A stretch of 49,606 bases of DNA from Acetatifactor sp. (GTDB lineage: Bacteria; Bacillota; Clostridia; Lachnospirales; Lachnospiraceae), in NCBI GenBank assembly GCA_024403365.1, contig JAKSRX010000002.1, forward strand, positions 1 through 49,606, given 5' to 3'. Every line of letters starts with the position of its first letter. Position 1 is the stretch's first letter. This document shows positions 24,268 through 32,646 of the stretch, in pieces. Made by a program: the position numbers and the translations under genes. The notes under the pieces are model-generated. The model saw only the letters and a list, made by a program, of their open reading frames with translations. It was not told where the DNA came from and did not search any database.

Positions 24268-24543
24268 TTATGCGTTGAGCATATCCTTCAGAGCCTTACC
24301 AGCCTTGAACTTGGGAGCCTTGGAAGCTGCGATCTTCATGGTCTCGCCGGTCTGAGGATTTCTGCCCTCTCTAGCTTCTCTGGTAGATACTTCGAAAGTA
24401 CCGAAACCAACAAGCTGAACCTTTCCGTCATTCTTCAGTTCTTCAGTAACAACATCAGTGAAAGCCTTGAGAACCTTCTCTGCATCCTTCTTGGTTACTT
24501 CTGCTGCTTCAGCAACAGCTGCGATTAATTCTGTCTTGTTCAT
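24268..24543 (-). CDS. hup: HU-type histone-like DNA-binding protein
   Basis: This is a 91-residue nucleoid protein. It begins MNKTELIAAVAEAAEVTKKDAEKVL, has the DNA-binding beta-arm segment AREGRNPQTGETMKIAASKAPKFKAGKALKD and shows the GFGTFEV signature. HU dimers bend DNA and compact the chromosome. AGGAGGAG precedes the ATG, and a near-consensus promoter lies at 24629-24657. It heads the cluster leading to yabP, divIC and spoIIE, as in Bacillus and many Clostridia. Confidence 0.97.
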   Translation of the reverse strand: MNKTELIAAVAEAAEVTKKDAEKVLKAFTDVVTEELKNDGKVQLVGFGTFEVSTREAREGRNPQTGETMKIAASKAPKFKAGKALKDMLNA

Positions 24544-24628
24544 TTGAACTCTCCTCCTAATAAAAATACGTTATGTAAACATACAGATCTATGTAAACAT
24601 CGATGCCTCTTGCGAAACGTCTATATTA

Positions 24629-24657
24629 TATATAGCGGTTTTCCTATGCTTTGTCAA
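24629..24657 (-). promoter_or_regulatory. Promoter of hup
   Basis: TTGACA (24652-24657) and TATATA (24629-24634) are 17 bases apart; an overlapping TATAAT would give a 21-base spacer. It lies about 85 bases before the ATG. Confidence 0.75.
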
Positions 24658-24706
24658 GGCATTTCCCCCAAGAATCCTTGATAAATGGGGCTTTTTCGGG
24701 GTTTCT

Positions 24707-25690
24707 TCAGATGTTCAAAACGATCCTTAAGAATTCCTGCTTCGCCTTCTCCTGCTCCAAAACCTTATCCAGCTTTTCCTGCAGTTTGCCCGGGATCCAG
24801 GATTTCGAGGAATTAAAATAGAAGTTTAAGATCTTCCAGAATTTCTCCGGATAAGCCAGACGAAAAGTTAAGTCCCGCAGGCTCTCTTCCGATAGCAAAT
24901 GTTCCTTCTGATAGGTATTCAGGATATCCCTTCCCAGAGAAGGCGACCAGTTTGCCTTCTCCAGCACCTTTCTCAAATAGAGCACCAGATCCCGGATCTG
25001 ATCATCTCTGAGACACTTCTCGAAATTGCAGACGAACCATTCCTCCCCGGTGTAGATCACATTATGGTACTGATAATCTCCGTGGCAAAAAATGACCATC
25101 TCCTCTTTACCGGTCTCTTTCCGGCTATGTTTGTATTGTTCCCACTCACAGGCCGTCTTATTCCCCTGCTCTAAGAAAAAATCGCACTGCTTCAACAGAT
25201 TTTTCTCGAAACTGTGCTTCTGACCCTTTTGCTTCAAATATTTGGCCGCCCGCTTCATCTCGCGATTGTGTTTCTCATACTCCGCCCCGGGGTCGAAGGC
25301 GGGAATATCCGTCAGTTCCTCCTTTTCCAACTTCATGGCACCGTGTAATCTGGCCATCACCCGCACTGCCTCCAGACACTCTCCCTTATCGAAAACCGCG
25401 CACTCTCTGCCCTCCGGTCTGGATTTCAACACATATCTGGTGCCCTCAAAGTCCGTGACAAACAGTTCCCCCTCTTTTGTAGGATAAAGCATCTCCGTCT
25501 TCACGGGACTGTTTTCCTGCAATGTCAGAAGTAGTTTTTGCTGCAGGGCAAGGTGTTCCGGTCTGCCCGTATACTCTTGCAGGGTCAGACTTCCTTTGTC
25601 CGTATCACACAAAAAGGCACCTCTCCCCTTACCGGTTCGAAGTACCTCTATCTCATACTGTTCCAATAATTCAATGGCTCTGTCGTTCAT
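24707..25690 (-). CDS. CotS-like spore coat kinase-fold protein
   Basis: This is a 327-residue protein of the aminoglycoside-phosphotransferase/choline-kinase fold, most like the CotS spore coat proteins. The Brenner-type motif HGDYQYHN (about 203-210) is intact. The metal-binding motif that follows, normally IDFD, reads CNFE (about 221-224), replacing the key Asp by Asn, so catalysis may be weak or lost. The C-terminal helices end KAKQEFLRIVLNI. GGAGGG lies seven bases before the ATG at 25690. It lies after cca by 73 bases and before the hup promoter. Confidence 0.82.
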   Translation of the reverse strand: MNDRAIELLEQYEIEVLRTGKGRGAFLCDTDKGSLTLQEYTGRPEHLALQQKLLLTLQENSPVKTEMLYPTKEGELFVTDFEGTRYVLKSRPEGRECAVFDKGECLEAVRVMARLHGAMKLEKEELTDIPAFDPGAEYEKHNREMKRAAKYLKQKGQKHSFEKNLLKQCDFFLEQGNKTACEWEQYKHSRKETGKEEMVIFCHGDYQYHNVIYTGEEWFVCNFEKCLRDDQIRDLVLYLRKVLEKANWSPSLGRDILNTYQKEHLLSEESLRDLTFRLAYPEKFWKILNFYFNSSKSWIPGKLQEKLDKVLEQEKAKQEFLRIVLNI

Positions 25691-25763
25691 AAACAACCCT
25701 CCCGATCCTTTTCCCTCCCCTTTCGGGTCAGGCTTAATCTATCTTATGAAGGGTGTCCTTTTT

Positions 25764-27110
25764 TCATACCTGAAGTTCTTTTGCTTTCTGAAGCAGGTAT
25801 TCCTTCTCATTTAAGGAGGGATCTGCAAGCACCAGATCCAACAGTTTCTGCAATACCTCGCCCATCTCTCTGCCGGGCTTCATACCTGAGGCGATGAGAT
25901 CCGCTCCCGAAACCTCTAGGGTCTTTAAGGAAACACACTGGTTGGTATTCAGGATCTCCCGGTACATGTTCTCCCACTGCTTCAGACTTTCCAGCTTCTC
26001 TTCTTTTTGATACTCGCTCTGGGCATAGATATCTGCCAGCCGCACCTGGAAAAATCCCGGGAAAGCATCCTCTCCTGCTTTATTCATGAACTTACGCATC
26101 TTCACCATATCCGGTTCCACGCCCATGCCATAATCATGGTATCGCACCAGGGTACATACCTTTCGGATGGTGTCATTGTCGAACTTAAGTCTCTTTAAAA
26201 TCTCCTTGGCCATCTCCGCACTTTTCTCCGGATGGCCGTAGAAGTGGGTCTGACCCTTTCCATCTACAGACAGGCAGGCCGGTTTTGCAATATCATGGAA
26301 AAGCATGGACAGCCTTAACACCTTATCTCCGGGCACTTCCTTCAGGGAGTGCAGGATATGCTCGCCCACCGTATACATATGATGTTTGTGATGCTGTTCT
26401 GTCTTCATGCAGACATCCAGCTCCGGCAAAAAGATCGCCGTAGTTCCCAGTTCATAACAATCCCTCATCCTGTCGGGGTTGGGGGAAACAAGAAGCTTCA
26501 ACAGCTCCGTCTGAATACGCTCCGCACTGATATTAGCCAGGTTCGGAGCAAACTCTCTGATGGCGCCCCTAGTCTCTTCTTCGATGGTATATCCCAGTTG
26601 GGCGGAAAAACGCACCGCGCGAAGGATACGAAGGGCATCCTCCTTGAAGCGCTCTCTGGGGTCGCCGACACAGCGGATGATCCCTGCCTGCATATCTTCC
26701 ATGCCGCCGAACACATCCACCAGTCCGTCTTTGTCATTATAGGCCATGGCATTGATGGTGAAATCTCTTCTCTTCAGATCCTCCACCAGGTCGGAGGTAA
26801 AAGTGACCTCTTTAGGGTGTCTTGAGTCTTCATACTCGCCGTCGATACGGTATGTGGTGACCTCAAACCCTTCCTTGCCATCCATAATGGTCACAGTACC
26901 ATGCTGCAGTCCGGTATCCAGGGTTCTGGAAAACAGTGCCTTCACCTGCTCCGGCTTTGCGGAAGTGGTGATGTCCCAGTCATTGGGCTCTCTGCCAAGC
27001 ACAGAGTCTCTGACACATCCGCCTACCACATAAGCTTCATATCCCGCATTCATTATGGTATCGATGATTCTCTTTGCCTTCTCCGGCACCTGAATTCTGA
27101 TATCGCTCAT
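25764..27110 (-). CDS. cca: CCA-adding tRNA nucleotidyltransferase with HD domain
   Basis: This is a 448-residue class II enzyme that builds or repairs the 3' CCA of tRNAs. The nucleotidyltransferase head has YVVGGCVRDSVLGREPNDWDITTSA, with the GG motif and the metal Asp pair, and RRDFTINAMAY. The neck and body are followed by an HD domain with LFHDIAKP and HKHHMYTVGEH. None of the three tRNA genes visible here encodes CCA (two complete, one cut), consistent with a need for this enzyme. GAAAGGAAG precedes the ATG. It is 31 bases after the HAD phosphatase gene. Confidence 0.95.
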   Translation of the reverse strand: MSDIRIQVPEKAKRIIDTIMNAGYEAYVVGGCVRDSVLGREPNDWDITTSAKPEQVKALFSRTLDTGLQHGTVTIMDGKEGFEVTTYRIDGEYEDSRHPKEVTFTSDLVEDLKRRDFTINAMAYNDKDGLVDVFGGMEDMQAGIIRCVGDPRERFKEDALRILRAVRFSAQLGYTIEEETRGAIREFAPNLANISAERIQTELLKLLVSPNPDRMRDCYELGTTAIFLPELDVCMKTEQHHKHHMYTVGEHILHSLKEVPGDKVLRLSMLFHDIAKPACLSVDGKGQTHFYGHPEKSAEMAKEILKRLKFDNDTIRKVCTLVRYHDYGMGVEPDMVKMRKFMNKAGEDAFPGFFQVRLADIYAQSEYQKEEKLESLKQWENMYREILNTNQCVSLKTLEVSGADLIASGMKPGREMGEVLQKLLDLVLADPSLNEKEYLLQKAKELQV

Positions 27111-27141
27111 GGGTCTTCCTTTCTAAATGGTTTCGTCACAG

Positions 27142-27945
27142 TTACATAAACTTCTCGATCACCTGCACCAATCCGTCCTCATCGTTGGTGGCAGTGATGT
27201 AATCCGCTACTTCCTTCACGGGTGCCTGCGCATTGCCCATGGCAACACCCACGCCAGCGTAGCGGATCATGGAAATATCGTTGAAACCGTCGCCGCAGCA
27301 CACGGTATTCTCTCTCTTGACGCCGATGGTGGTCAGCATCTTATCCAAGGATGCAGCCTTATCCACGTTCTGGGGCATGATCTCGATGAAGAAAGGCTCG
27401 GAACGATAAATGCTTGCCACATCACCGTACTTCTCCTGCAGTTTCTTCTCCAGTTCCGGTGCCACCTCGGGAGGTGCGGTCATCAGACACTTGTTGATAT
27501 CGAAATCTACAAACTCTAAGAACTTCTCCTCCACACGAATGGGCAGGCCGTTGATCCTTGCCTCGATCTTTACATACTCATCGGGCTCAAAAGCGGAGAT
27601 CACATCATTTCCCAGATAGGTGATCAGGCCGCAGCCGTTTTCTTTTGCAAAATGATACAGGCCGGGCAGCAGTGTCAAGGGAAGGAGTCTTTGATAGATC
27701 ACTTCGCCGCTCTTGCACTCCACGATCCTGGCTCCGTTAAAGGAAAGAAGATAGCCGCCGTAGGTAGCAAGCTCCAGTTCCTTCTCATATCTTCTCATAC
27801 CGGGGGTAGGTCGGCCGGACGCCAGAACCACCTTCTGACCTTTCTTCATGGTCTCCAGAATGGCTTCCTTGGTGGCAGGAGTGATCTCCTTCTTTGAATT
27901 GGTCAGGGTACCGTCGATATCCAGCACCAGTGCTTTAGTTTCCAT
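27142..27945 (-). CDS. Cof-type HAD-IIB sugar phosphatase
   Basis: This 267-residue hydrolase starts METKALVLDIDGTLT, with motif I DxDGT at the N-terminus, motif II ASGRP and the C2B cap. Motifs III and IV lie near the C-terminus in DKMLTTIG and CCGDGFNDISMI. Such enzymes dephosphorylate sugar phosphates or cofactor intermediates; the substrate is unknown. AAGGAG lies six bases before the ATG at 27945. A hairpin lies only about 18 bases upstream, leaving no room for a separate promoter. Confidence 0.93.
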   Translation of the reverse strand: METKALVLDIDGTLTNSKKEITPATKEAILETMKKGQKVVLASGRPTPGMRRYEKELELATYGGYLLSFNGARIVECKSGEVIYQRLLPLTLLPGLYHFAKENGCGLITYLGNDVISAFEPDEYVKIEARINGLPIRVEEKFLEFVDFDINKCLMTAPPEVAPELEKKLQEKYGDVASIYRSEPFFIEIMPQNVDKAASLDKMLTTIGVKRENTVCCGDGFNDISMIRYAGVGVAMGNAQAPVKEVADYITATNDEDGLVQVIEKFM

Positions 27946-27960
27946 AGATTTCTCCTTCAT

Positions 27961-27987
27961 AAAACGGCGGTGAATAATCACCGCCGT
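27961..27987 (-). terminator. Hairpin after the PrsA-like gene
   Basis: ACGGCGGTGA and TCACCGCCGT form a perfect ten-pair stem with a four-base loop, followed by TTTTATG. The T tract is short, and the HAD gene's Shine-Dalgarno follows at once, so it may be a leaky terminator or an mRNA-stability element. Confidence 0.7.
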
Positions 27988-27997
27988 ACGTTATGCT

Positions 27998-29503
27998 TTA
28001 TTCTTCGTCAGATTCAGCTGCTTTGGAAGCCTGTACCTTCAGGTAATTCAGATGACCCTTAGGATCGCTCACACTGTATCCTGCAATGAGATCATTGATA
28101 TAGGTGTTCACTGCATCGGACTGCAATGTGCTCTTTACGGAAAGCTTCCACTCGGGATCATTGTCGCCTACAAAGTATACTACATAAGCAAACTCATCTC
28201 CCTCGGGTGCGATCACAGTGGTATCGCCCTTCTTGCGGCCTTCCTCGTACAACCAGGTATCCATGCCTTCGGGAACGGAAGTTGCCAACAGGCCTTCATA
28301 CAATCCGCCCTTAGCAGCGGTAACATCCTCGTTGTTATACTGATCAGCGATCTCTGCGAAGGATTCCTCGGTAGCAGCGCCGCTCTTCCACTCATTCAAA
28401 TATGCCTGAGCCAGTGCGGGATCTGCGATAATGATACGAGCATCCTTGGATACGGTCTCATCCAGATAACGCTTGTTGAACTTTACAACGTAGTAGGAAC
28501 GGCCGGAAGTGTTCTCCAGAACTGCGGTATCGCCGGCCTTTCTCTCTGCTGCGAACAGCCACTCACGAACAACATTTGTCATAGCGCTGCCCTTGATGTT
28601 CTCCTTGACCTCGCCGTCTTTGTCGATATTCTTAAGTGCTGCGTCTGCCTTGCCCTTTGCTTCCTTCATGGCAAATTCAACCTCTGCCTCGGAGGGAACG
28701 TAGGTCTCGCCTTCCTTCACCTCAGCGCCTTCTTCTGCAAGATCGGTAGGCTCGGTGGGAAGTACTGCGGTCACAACGGTCTGTACATAATCGATGGAAT
28801 CATAGTTGGTAGCGTTCTCAACGTAGTACTGAGTCACTTCTGCATCTGCAGGCATCTTATCCTCAGCAATCTTCTCATAATATGCTGCAATCTCCAGGTC
28901 CTTCAGCACATACTTCTTCAGACGGGAAATGGTAGCCATCTCACCGTAATTATCCTGAAGCACTACCTTCTCGGTGACGCCGTATTCCTTAGCTTCGCTC
29001 TTAACATCTTCCAGGAACTGCTTGTAATCATCGGAGGTGTCATAGGTAAAGCCTGCTGCCTTTGCATCGGCATACAGCGCTCTGTTCTTCTTGATGCTCT
29101 CAACGGTCAGCTGCTCAAAGTAATCCTGCCAGGAAAGATCCTCGGAATACTGCTGTGCGGACAGATCTCCGGAGAAATCCATGCCGAACATGCTCATGTA
29201 GTAACCGTACTGTGCAATGTAATTGTTCTTGGTCAGGTTGTACTGATAATCAAACTCGACCTTGGTCACCTTTTCGCCGCCTACATTGATGTAAGCGCCG
29301 TTTACTGCCAGATAAGAACGGATGGGGAAGCTGAGAACCAAAGCAGCCACAGCCAGTACCACAACTATGGTAGTGATATTGCTGACCAGCTTCTCCTTCT
29401 TTGCTCTTGCCTTCTCCTCGGCTCTTTTCTGCATTTTCAGATCATATTTTGTCAGAACCTTTTCCGGTTTCTGCTCTGTTACTTCTTCCACTTTCTTAGA
29501 CAT
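27998..29503 (-). CDS. PrsA/SurA-type peptidyl-prolyl isomerase foldase
   Basis: This is a 501-residue membrane-anchored extracytoplasmic folding factor. A charged cytoplasmic N-terminus (1-42) leads to one membrane helix (about 43-66). A SurA/PrsA-type N-domain follows (VGGEKVTKVEFDYQYNLTK and the long helical part). The C-terminal half has a parvulin-like region with AIRIII-type strands (KDARIIIADPA, EESFAEIADQYNNE, AKGGLYEGL). It has no lipobox, unlike Bacillus PrsA. AGGAG precedes the ATG, and a promoter with unusual repeats lies at 29552-29606. Parvulin activity is inferred from the fold pattern only. Confidence 0.85.
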   Translation of the reverse strand: MSKKVEEVTEQKPEKVLTKYDLKMQKRAEEKARAKKEKLVSNITTIVVVLAVAALVLSFPIRSYLAVNGAYINVGGEKVTKVEFDYQYNLTKNNYIAQYGYYMSMFGMDFSGDLSAQQYSEDLSWQDYFEQLTVESIKKNRALYADAKAAGFTYDTSDDYKQFLEDVKSEAKEYGVTEKVVLQDNYGEMATISRLKKYVLKDLEIAAYYEKIAEDKMPADAEVTQYYVENATNYDSIDYVQTVVTAVLPTEPTDLAEEGAEVKEGETYVPSEAEVEFAMKEAKGKADAALKNIDKDGEVKENIKGSAMTNVVREWLFAAERKAGDTAVLENTSGRSYYVVKFNKRYLDETVSKDARIIIADPALAQAYLNEWKSGAATEESFAEIADQYNNEDVTAAKGGLYEGLLATSVPEGMDTWLYEEGRKKGDTTVIAPEGDEFAYVVYFVGDNDPEWKLSVKSTLQSDAVNTYINDLIAGYSVSDPKGHLNYLKVQASKAAESDEE

Positions 29504-29551
29504 TGGAAACTGTCTCCTTCCTAGGGTTTGGCTTTCGCCTCATGTCACAAA

Positions 29552-29581
29552 ATTATACTTCACAGTTTGGGACTGTGGCAA
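29552..29581 (-). promoter_or_regulatory. Promoter of the PrsA-like gene with an inverted repeat in its spacer
   Basis: TTGCCA (29576-29581) and TATAAT (29552-29557) are 18 bases apart. CACAGT-N5-ACTGTG (29561-29577), a perfect inverted repeat, fills most of the spacer, a classic site for a repressor. Confidence 0.7.
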
Positions 29582-29584
29582 GCC

Positions 29585-29606
29585 TTTTCACACTTTTTTC
29601 ACACTT
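29585..29606. repeat. Perfect 11-base tandem direct repeat upstream of the -35
   Basis: TTTTCACACTT occurs twice in a row (29585-29595 and 29596-29606) immediately upstream of the PrsA-like gene promoter. The spacing of one helical turn resembles response-regulator sites. Confidence 0.65.
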
Positions 29607-31266
29607 AACCGAGGCTATCCACAATATTTTTCAGGCATCCGGCCTCAAAAGGACTGTTCAGACCGACTTCCTTCAGCATATTGGTATAGAAATCGGAAGC
29701 GGAAAGCACGCAGAGCTTCAGATAGCTCTCCCATGCAGTCTTGTAATCCTGGTCCATCTTAGCCTTGTACTGCAGTGCGCAGGTCTGTGCCAGGCAGTAA
29801 TCAATATAGTAGAAGGGAGATGCATAGATGTGACCCTGTCTCTGCCAGAAACCGCCCTGTGACAGGTAGTCGTTTCCGGTGTAATCCATGTGAGGTCTGT
29901 ACTCCTTCTCCAGCTTCGCCCAGGCAGCTCTTCTCTCTGCGGGGGTAAAATCAGGATTCTCATATACGATGTGCTGGAACTCATCCACCATACAACCGTA
30001 AGGGATGAAAGTCACCGCATCCTCCAAGTGCATATCGATATAATCCTTTGCTCTGTCGCCGAAGAACAGGGGGATCCACTTCTCTGCGAAGAATTCCATG
30101 GACATGGAGTGAACCTCTGCGGTCTCCATACCGATCTCCGCATGCTCCTTGATGGGATCCTTACCGGAGATATAACCCTGGAATGCATGTCCGCACTCGT
30201 GAGTGATAACATCCACATCTCCGCTGGTACCGTTGAAGTTCGCAAATACGAAAGGAGAATTGTACACAGGCATATAGGTCATATAGCCGCCGGCTCTCTT
30301 GGTCTTGCGGCCCAGTACGTCGAAGAGTTCGTTCTCCAGCATGAAGTCGTAGAACTCTTTGGTCTCGGGGGAAAGCTCGCTGTACATCTTTCTGCCGGCC
30401 TCCAGGATCTCCTGAGGAGTGCCGAAAGGTGCGGGGTTACCCTGATTGAAATATACGGAGGAATCATAGTACATCAGATCCTCCAGGCCCAGTCTCTGTC
30501 TTCTTCTCTCATGAAGCGCGGTTGCAAAAGGCACCAGATATTCCTTGACCTGCTTGCGGAAGTTCTCCACCTCGTCCTTGCCGTAGCAGTTTCTGCCCAT
30601 ACGGTAGTAACCCAGCTCCACATAGTTCTCATAGCCCATAGCCTTGGCCTGAGCGGTACGATTCTTCACCAGCTTGTCGTAGATTTCATCCAGTTTCTCC
30701 ATATTTGCCACAAAAAATGCAGTGGAAGCAGCCCATGCATCTTTTCTGACACTTCTGTCACTATTTACCAGATAAGGACGCAGCAGGGAAAGATTCAATT
30801 CCTCTCCGCCAAAGGGGATCTTCGCGGTAGCGATGAGCTTGTTGTACTCTGTCACCAGATTGTTCTCCTCCTGCATCAGAGGGATCAGTTTCTCATCCAT
30901 TGCCTTTCTGGCGATCTCCATATTCTTGAAAGCCACCTTGCCGATCTTCTCCTCCAGATAAGCTCTGTAGGGAGACTCGAACAAAGTATTTTTGTATTCC
31001 AGCACCATATTCTGGTAGCCGGGGATCTGCTCGTCGTAATATTCCACTTCCTTTTCATAGAAGGAATCGGTAGTGTCGATATCGAAACGAATGTTAGCGA
31101 TGGTGTACAAGGTGCTGACCTGACCGTCCAGCTCGTAGAACTTCTCGTGCACCGCAAACTGCTCCTCACCGCTCTTTGCGGCCTTGGACTGCGCGATCAG
31201 CTCCTTAAGCTTCGCTGCCACCTGCTCAAAATCAACTCTTTCATAGGGCATGTCTTTGAATTTCAT
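29605..31266 (-). CDS. M3 family oligoendopeptidase (PepF type)
   Basis: This is a 553-residue cytoplasmic zinc peptidase that cleaves short peptides. The zinc motif DVITHECGHAFQGY (HExxH) lies near residue 345, followed by the Glu ligand region in AEVHSMSMEFFAE. The N-terminal helical lid and C-terminal helices match the M3 family. AAAGGAT precedes the ATG, and a promoter is at 31307-31335. It is divergent from the plus-strand gene at 31461. Confidence 0.94.
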   Translation of the reverse strand: MKFKDMPYERVDFEQVAAKLKELIAQSKAAKSGEEQFAVHEKFYELDGQVSTLYTIANIRFDIDTTDSFYEKEVEYYDEQIPGYQNMVLEYKNTLFESPYRAYLEEKIGKVAFKNMEIARKAMDEKLIPLMQEENNLVTEYNKLIATAKIPFGGEELNLSLLRPYLVNSDRSVRKDAWAASTAFFVANMEKLDEIYDKLVKNRTAQAKAMGYENYVELGYYRMGRNCYGKDEVENFRKQVKEYLVPFATALHERRRQRLGLEDLMYYDSSVYFNQGNPAPFGTPQEILEAGRKMYSELSPETKEFYDFMLENELFDVLGRKTKRAGGYMTYMPVYNSPFVFANFNGTSGDVDVITHECGHAFQGYISGKDPIKEHAEIGMETAEVHSMSMEFFAEKWIPLFFGDRAKDYIDMHLEDAVTFIPYGCMVDEFQHIVYENPDFTPAERRAAWAKLEKEYRPHMDYTGNDYLSQGGFWQRQGHIYASPFYYIDYCLAQTCALQYKAKMDQDYKTAWESYLKLCVLSASDFYTNMLKEVGLNSPFEAGCLKNIVDSLG

Positions 31267-31306
31267 AACAATGTATCCTTTCTATAAATAAGACATTCTA
31301 CAGTTC

Positions 31307-31335
31307 AGTTTACCCCAAAAGCACCTTTCTGTAAA
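31307..31335 (-). promoter_or_regulatory. Promoter of the M3 peptidase gene
   Basis: TTTACA (31330-31335) and TAAACT (31307-31312) are 17 bases apart. The spacer contains the symmetrical AAAGCACCTTT-type motif that recurs in this gap. Confidence 0.5.
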
Positions 31336-31367
31336 CCAAGAAGCACCCTTTTATGCGGAAAAAGGTG

Positions 31368-31396
31368 TTGTTTTTGGCGATTTTCTATGCTAGAAT
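31368..31396 (+). promoter_or_regulatory. Promoter of the plus-strand DUF6709-like gene
   Basis: TTGTTT (31368-31373) and TAGAAT (31391-31396) are 17 bases apart, 65 bases before the ATG at 31461. Confidence 0.6.
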
Positions 31397-31460
31397 GTTA
31401 CTGTTTTTGTAAATCGTTTTACATGTAGCGGCATGTGCCGCCATCATGAGGAGGAGAAAA

Positions 31461-32579
31461 ATGTTAGAAGAACTGAAGAAAAAATCAGCCAAGAAAGCAT
31501 TGCCCGTCAGCATTCTGTTGATCGTGATCGCTGTGGTACTGCTTGTTATCTTTGGCAAAAAGATGCTGGCCTCTTTCACAGGCTATGAAAACTTCGAATC
31601 CCTGACTCCCGACGAGATCAGCAACCAGATGGTTGAGCTGGATCTGCGTTATAACTTCGGCGGATTCCTGGAGCAGTACGAGGAGAACACCACCACCAAG
31701 GTACAGAAGACCGAGTACATCTACTACATCATCGAGACCGGTGATGATTACGCTGTAGACTGGAGATACATGGCTGTTCGTGTTCCCGCATGGCTTGAGA
31801 GCAAGATGGAAGCTATGGCAGACAACACCTACGAAGGTAATGAATCCGATCCCATCCACTTGGCAGGTGAGATCAGAAAGCTTTCTTCCGAAGAGCTTCG
31901 TTACTTCAACGATACATTCAAAGAAGCAGAGTGGACCGACGCAGAGATCGCAGAGGGAACCCTTCCCTACGTTATCCTTGCTGACCACACCGACACCGCT
32001 TCTTCCAAGGGTCCCTACATTGCAGTATCCATCGGCTGTGCACTGTTGATCCTCTGGGCTGTACTTCGTCAGGTGAAGGCTGCAACCGGCGGATACCTGA
32101 AGAAATTCATCAAGGATTACGAGAGCGCTGGCTACACCGAGTCCTCCATCGATTCCGACTATCAGCGTGCTATCGTTCCCAATGCAAAGGATCCTCTCCG
32201 CATCGGACGTCTCTGCACCTACTATATGGGTGATACAAGCCCCAGAGCAATTCCCAACAAGGACATCTCCTGGATCTACCAGAAGACCACCACTCATCGT
32301 ACCAACGGTATCAAGACCGGTACCAGCTACAGCATGGTGATCAATTACGAGGGCGGCAAGAATCCTCTTGAGATCCCCTTCAGCAACGAAGCTGGCTGCC
32401 AGGCTATGATGCAGAAGCTGGCTGACCTGATGCCTTGGGTATTCGTAGGCTACGGCGATGAGCTGGCAAGAACCTTCAGAAAGTCTCATGACGAGTTCTT
32501 GAACATTCGTTTCAACAAGGTTGAGCATGTTGTCGATGAGATGAGATTCTCTGAGATGTACAGCACCTTCCGCGCATAA
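31461..32579 (+). CDS. DUF6709-like membrane protein (only plus-strand gene)
   Basis: This 372-residue protein has two membrane helices, one near the N-terminus (about 15-38) and one near residues 185-205 (AVSIGCALLILWAVL). The extracytoplasmic domain between them is about 140 residues. The C-terminal cytoplasmic part resembles a PH-like domain, with ISWIYQKTTTHRTNGIKTGTSYSMVINYEGG. This layout is that of the DUF6709 proteins of Clostridia, whose function is unknown. AGGAGGAG sits just before the ATG at 31461. It is the only convincing plus-strand gene in the window and has its own promoter and a bidirectional terminator, so it is a single-gene unit. Confidence 0.85.
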   Translation: MLEELKKKSAKKALPVSILLIVIAVVLLVIFGKKMLASFTGYENFESLTPDEISNQMVELDLRYNFGGFLEQYEENTTTKVQKTEYIYYIIETGDDYAVDWRYMAVRVPAWLESKMEAMADNTYEGNESDPIHLAGEIRKLSSEELRYFNDTFKEAEWTDAEIAEGTLPYVILADHTDTASSKGPYIAVSIGCALLILWAVLRQVKAATGGYLKKFIKDYESAGYTESSIDSDYQRAIVPNAKDPLRIGRLCTYYMGDTSPRAIPNKDISWIYQKTTTHRTNGIKTGTSYSMVINYEGGKNPLEIPFSNEAGCQAMMQKLADLMPWVFVGYGDELARTFRKSHDEFLNIRFNKVEHVVDEMRFSEMYSTFRA

Positions 32580-32604
32580 GATGATCTAGTATAACAGCAA
32601 ACAA

Positions 32605-32636
32605 AAAAGGATGTTTCCCTCGGGAGACATCCTTTT
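32605..32636. terminator. Bidirectional terminator between converging genes
   Basis: AAAAGGATGTTTCCC pairs with GGGAGACATCCTTTT around three bases, with A and T tracts on both sides. It serves the plus-strand gene ending at 32579 and the MFS gene ending at 32647. Confidence 0.9.
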
Positions 32637-32646
32637 CTTTACGTTT

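Noticed and set aside
24629..24657. Spo0A box at the hup promoter
   Set aside because: TTTGTCAAG looks similar, but most of it is the complement of the -35 TTGACA and the last base does not fit. The 17-base spacer is that of an ordinary promoter.
28052..29524. Open plus-strand frame of 490 codons opposite the foldase gene
   Set aside because: It mirrors the foldase gene codon by codon, has no Shine-Dalgarno and its translation has no recognisable pattern. Long antisense frames are expected here from the codon bias of the real gene.
29890..31287. Open plus-strand frame of 465 codons opposite the M3 peptidase
   Set aside because: The minus frame carries the complete HExxH peptidase. The plus frame is rich in His, Leu and Ile without domain pattern, so it is a shadow.
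31485..32528. Open minus-strand frame of 347 codons opposite the DUF6709-like gene
   Set aside because: The plus gene has the promoter, Shine-Dalgarno, membrane helices and terminator; the minus frame has none of these.
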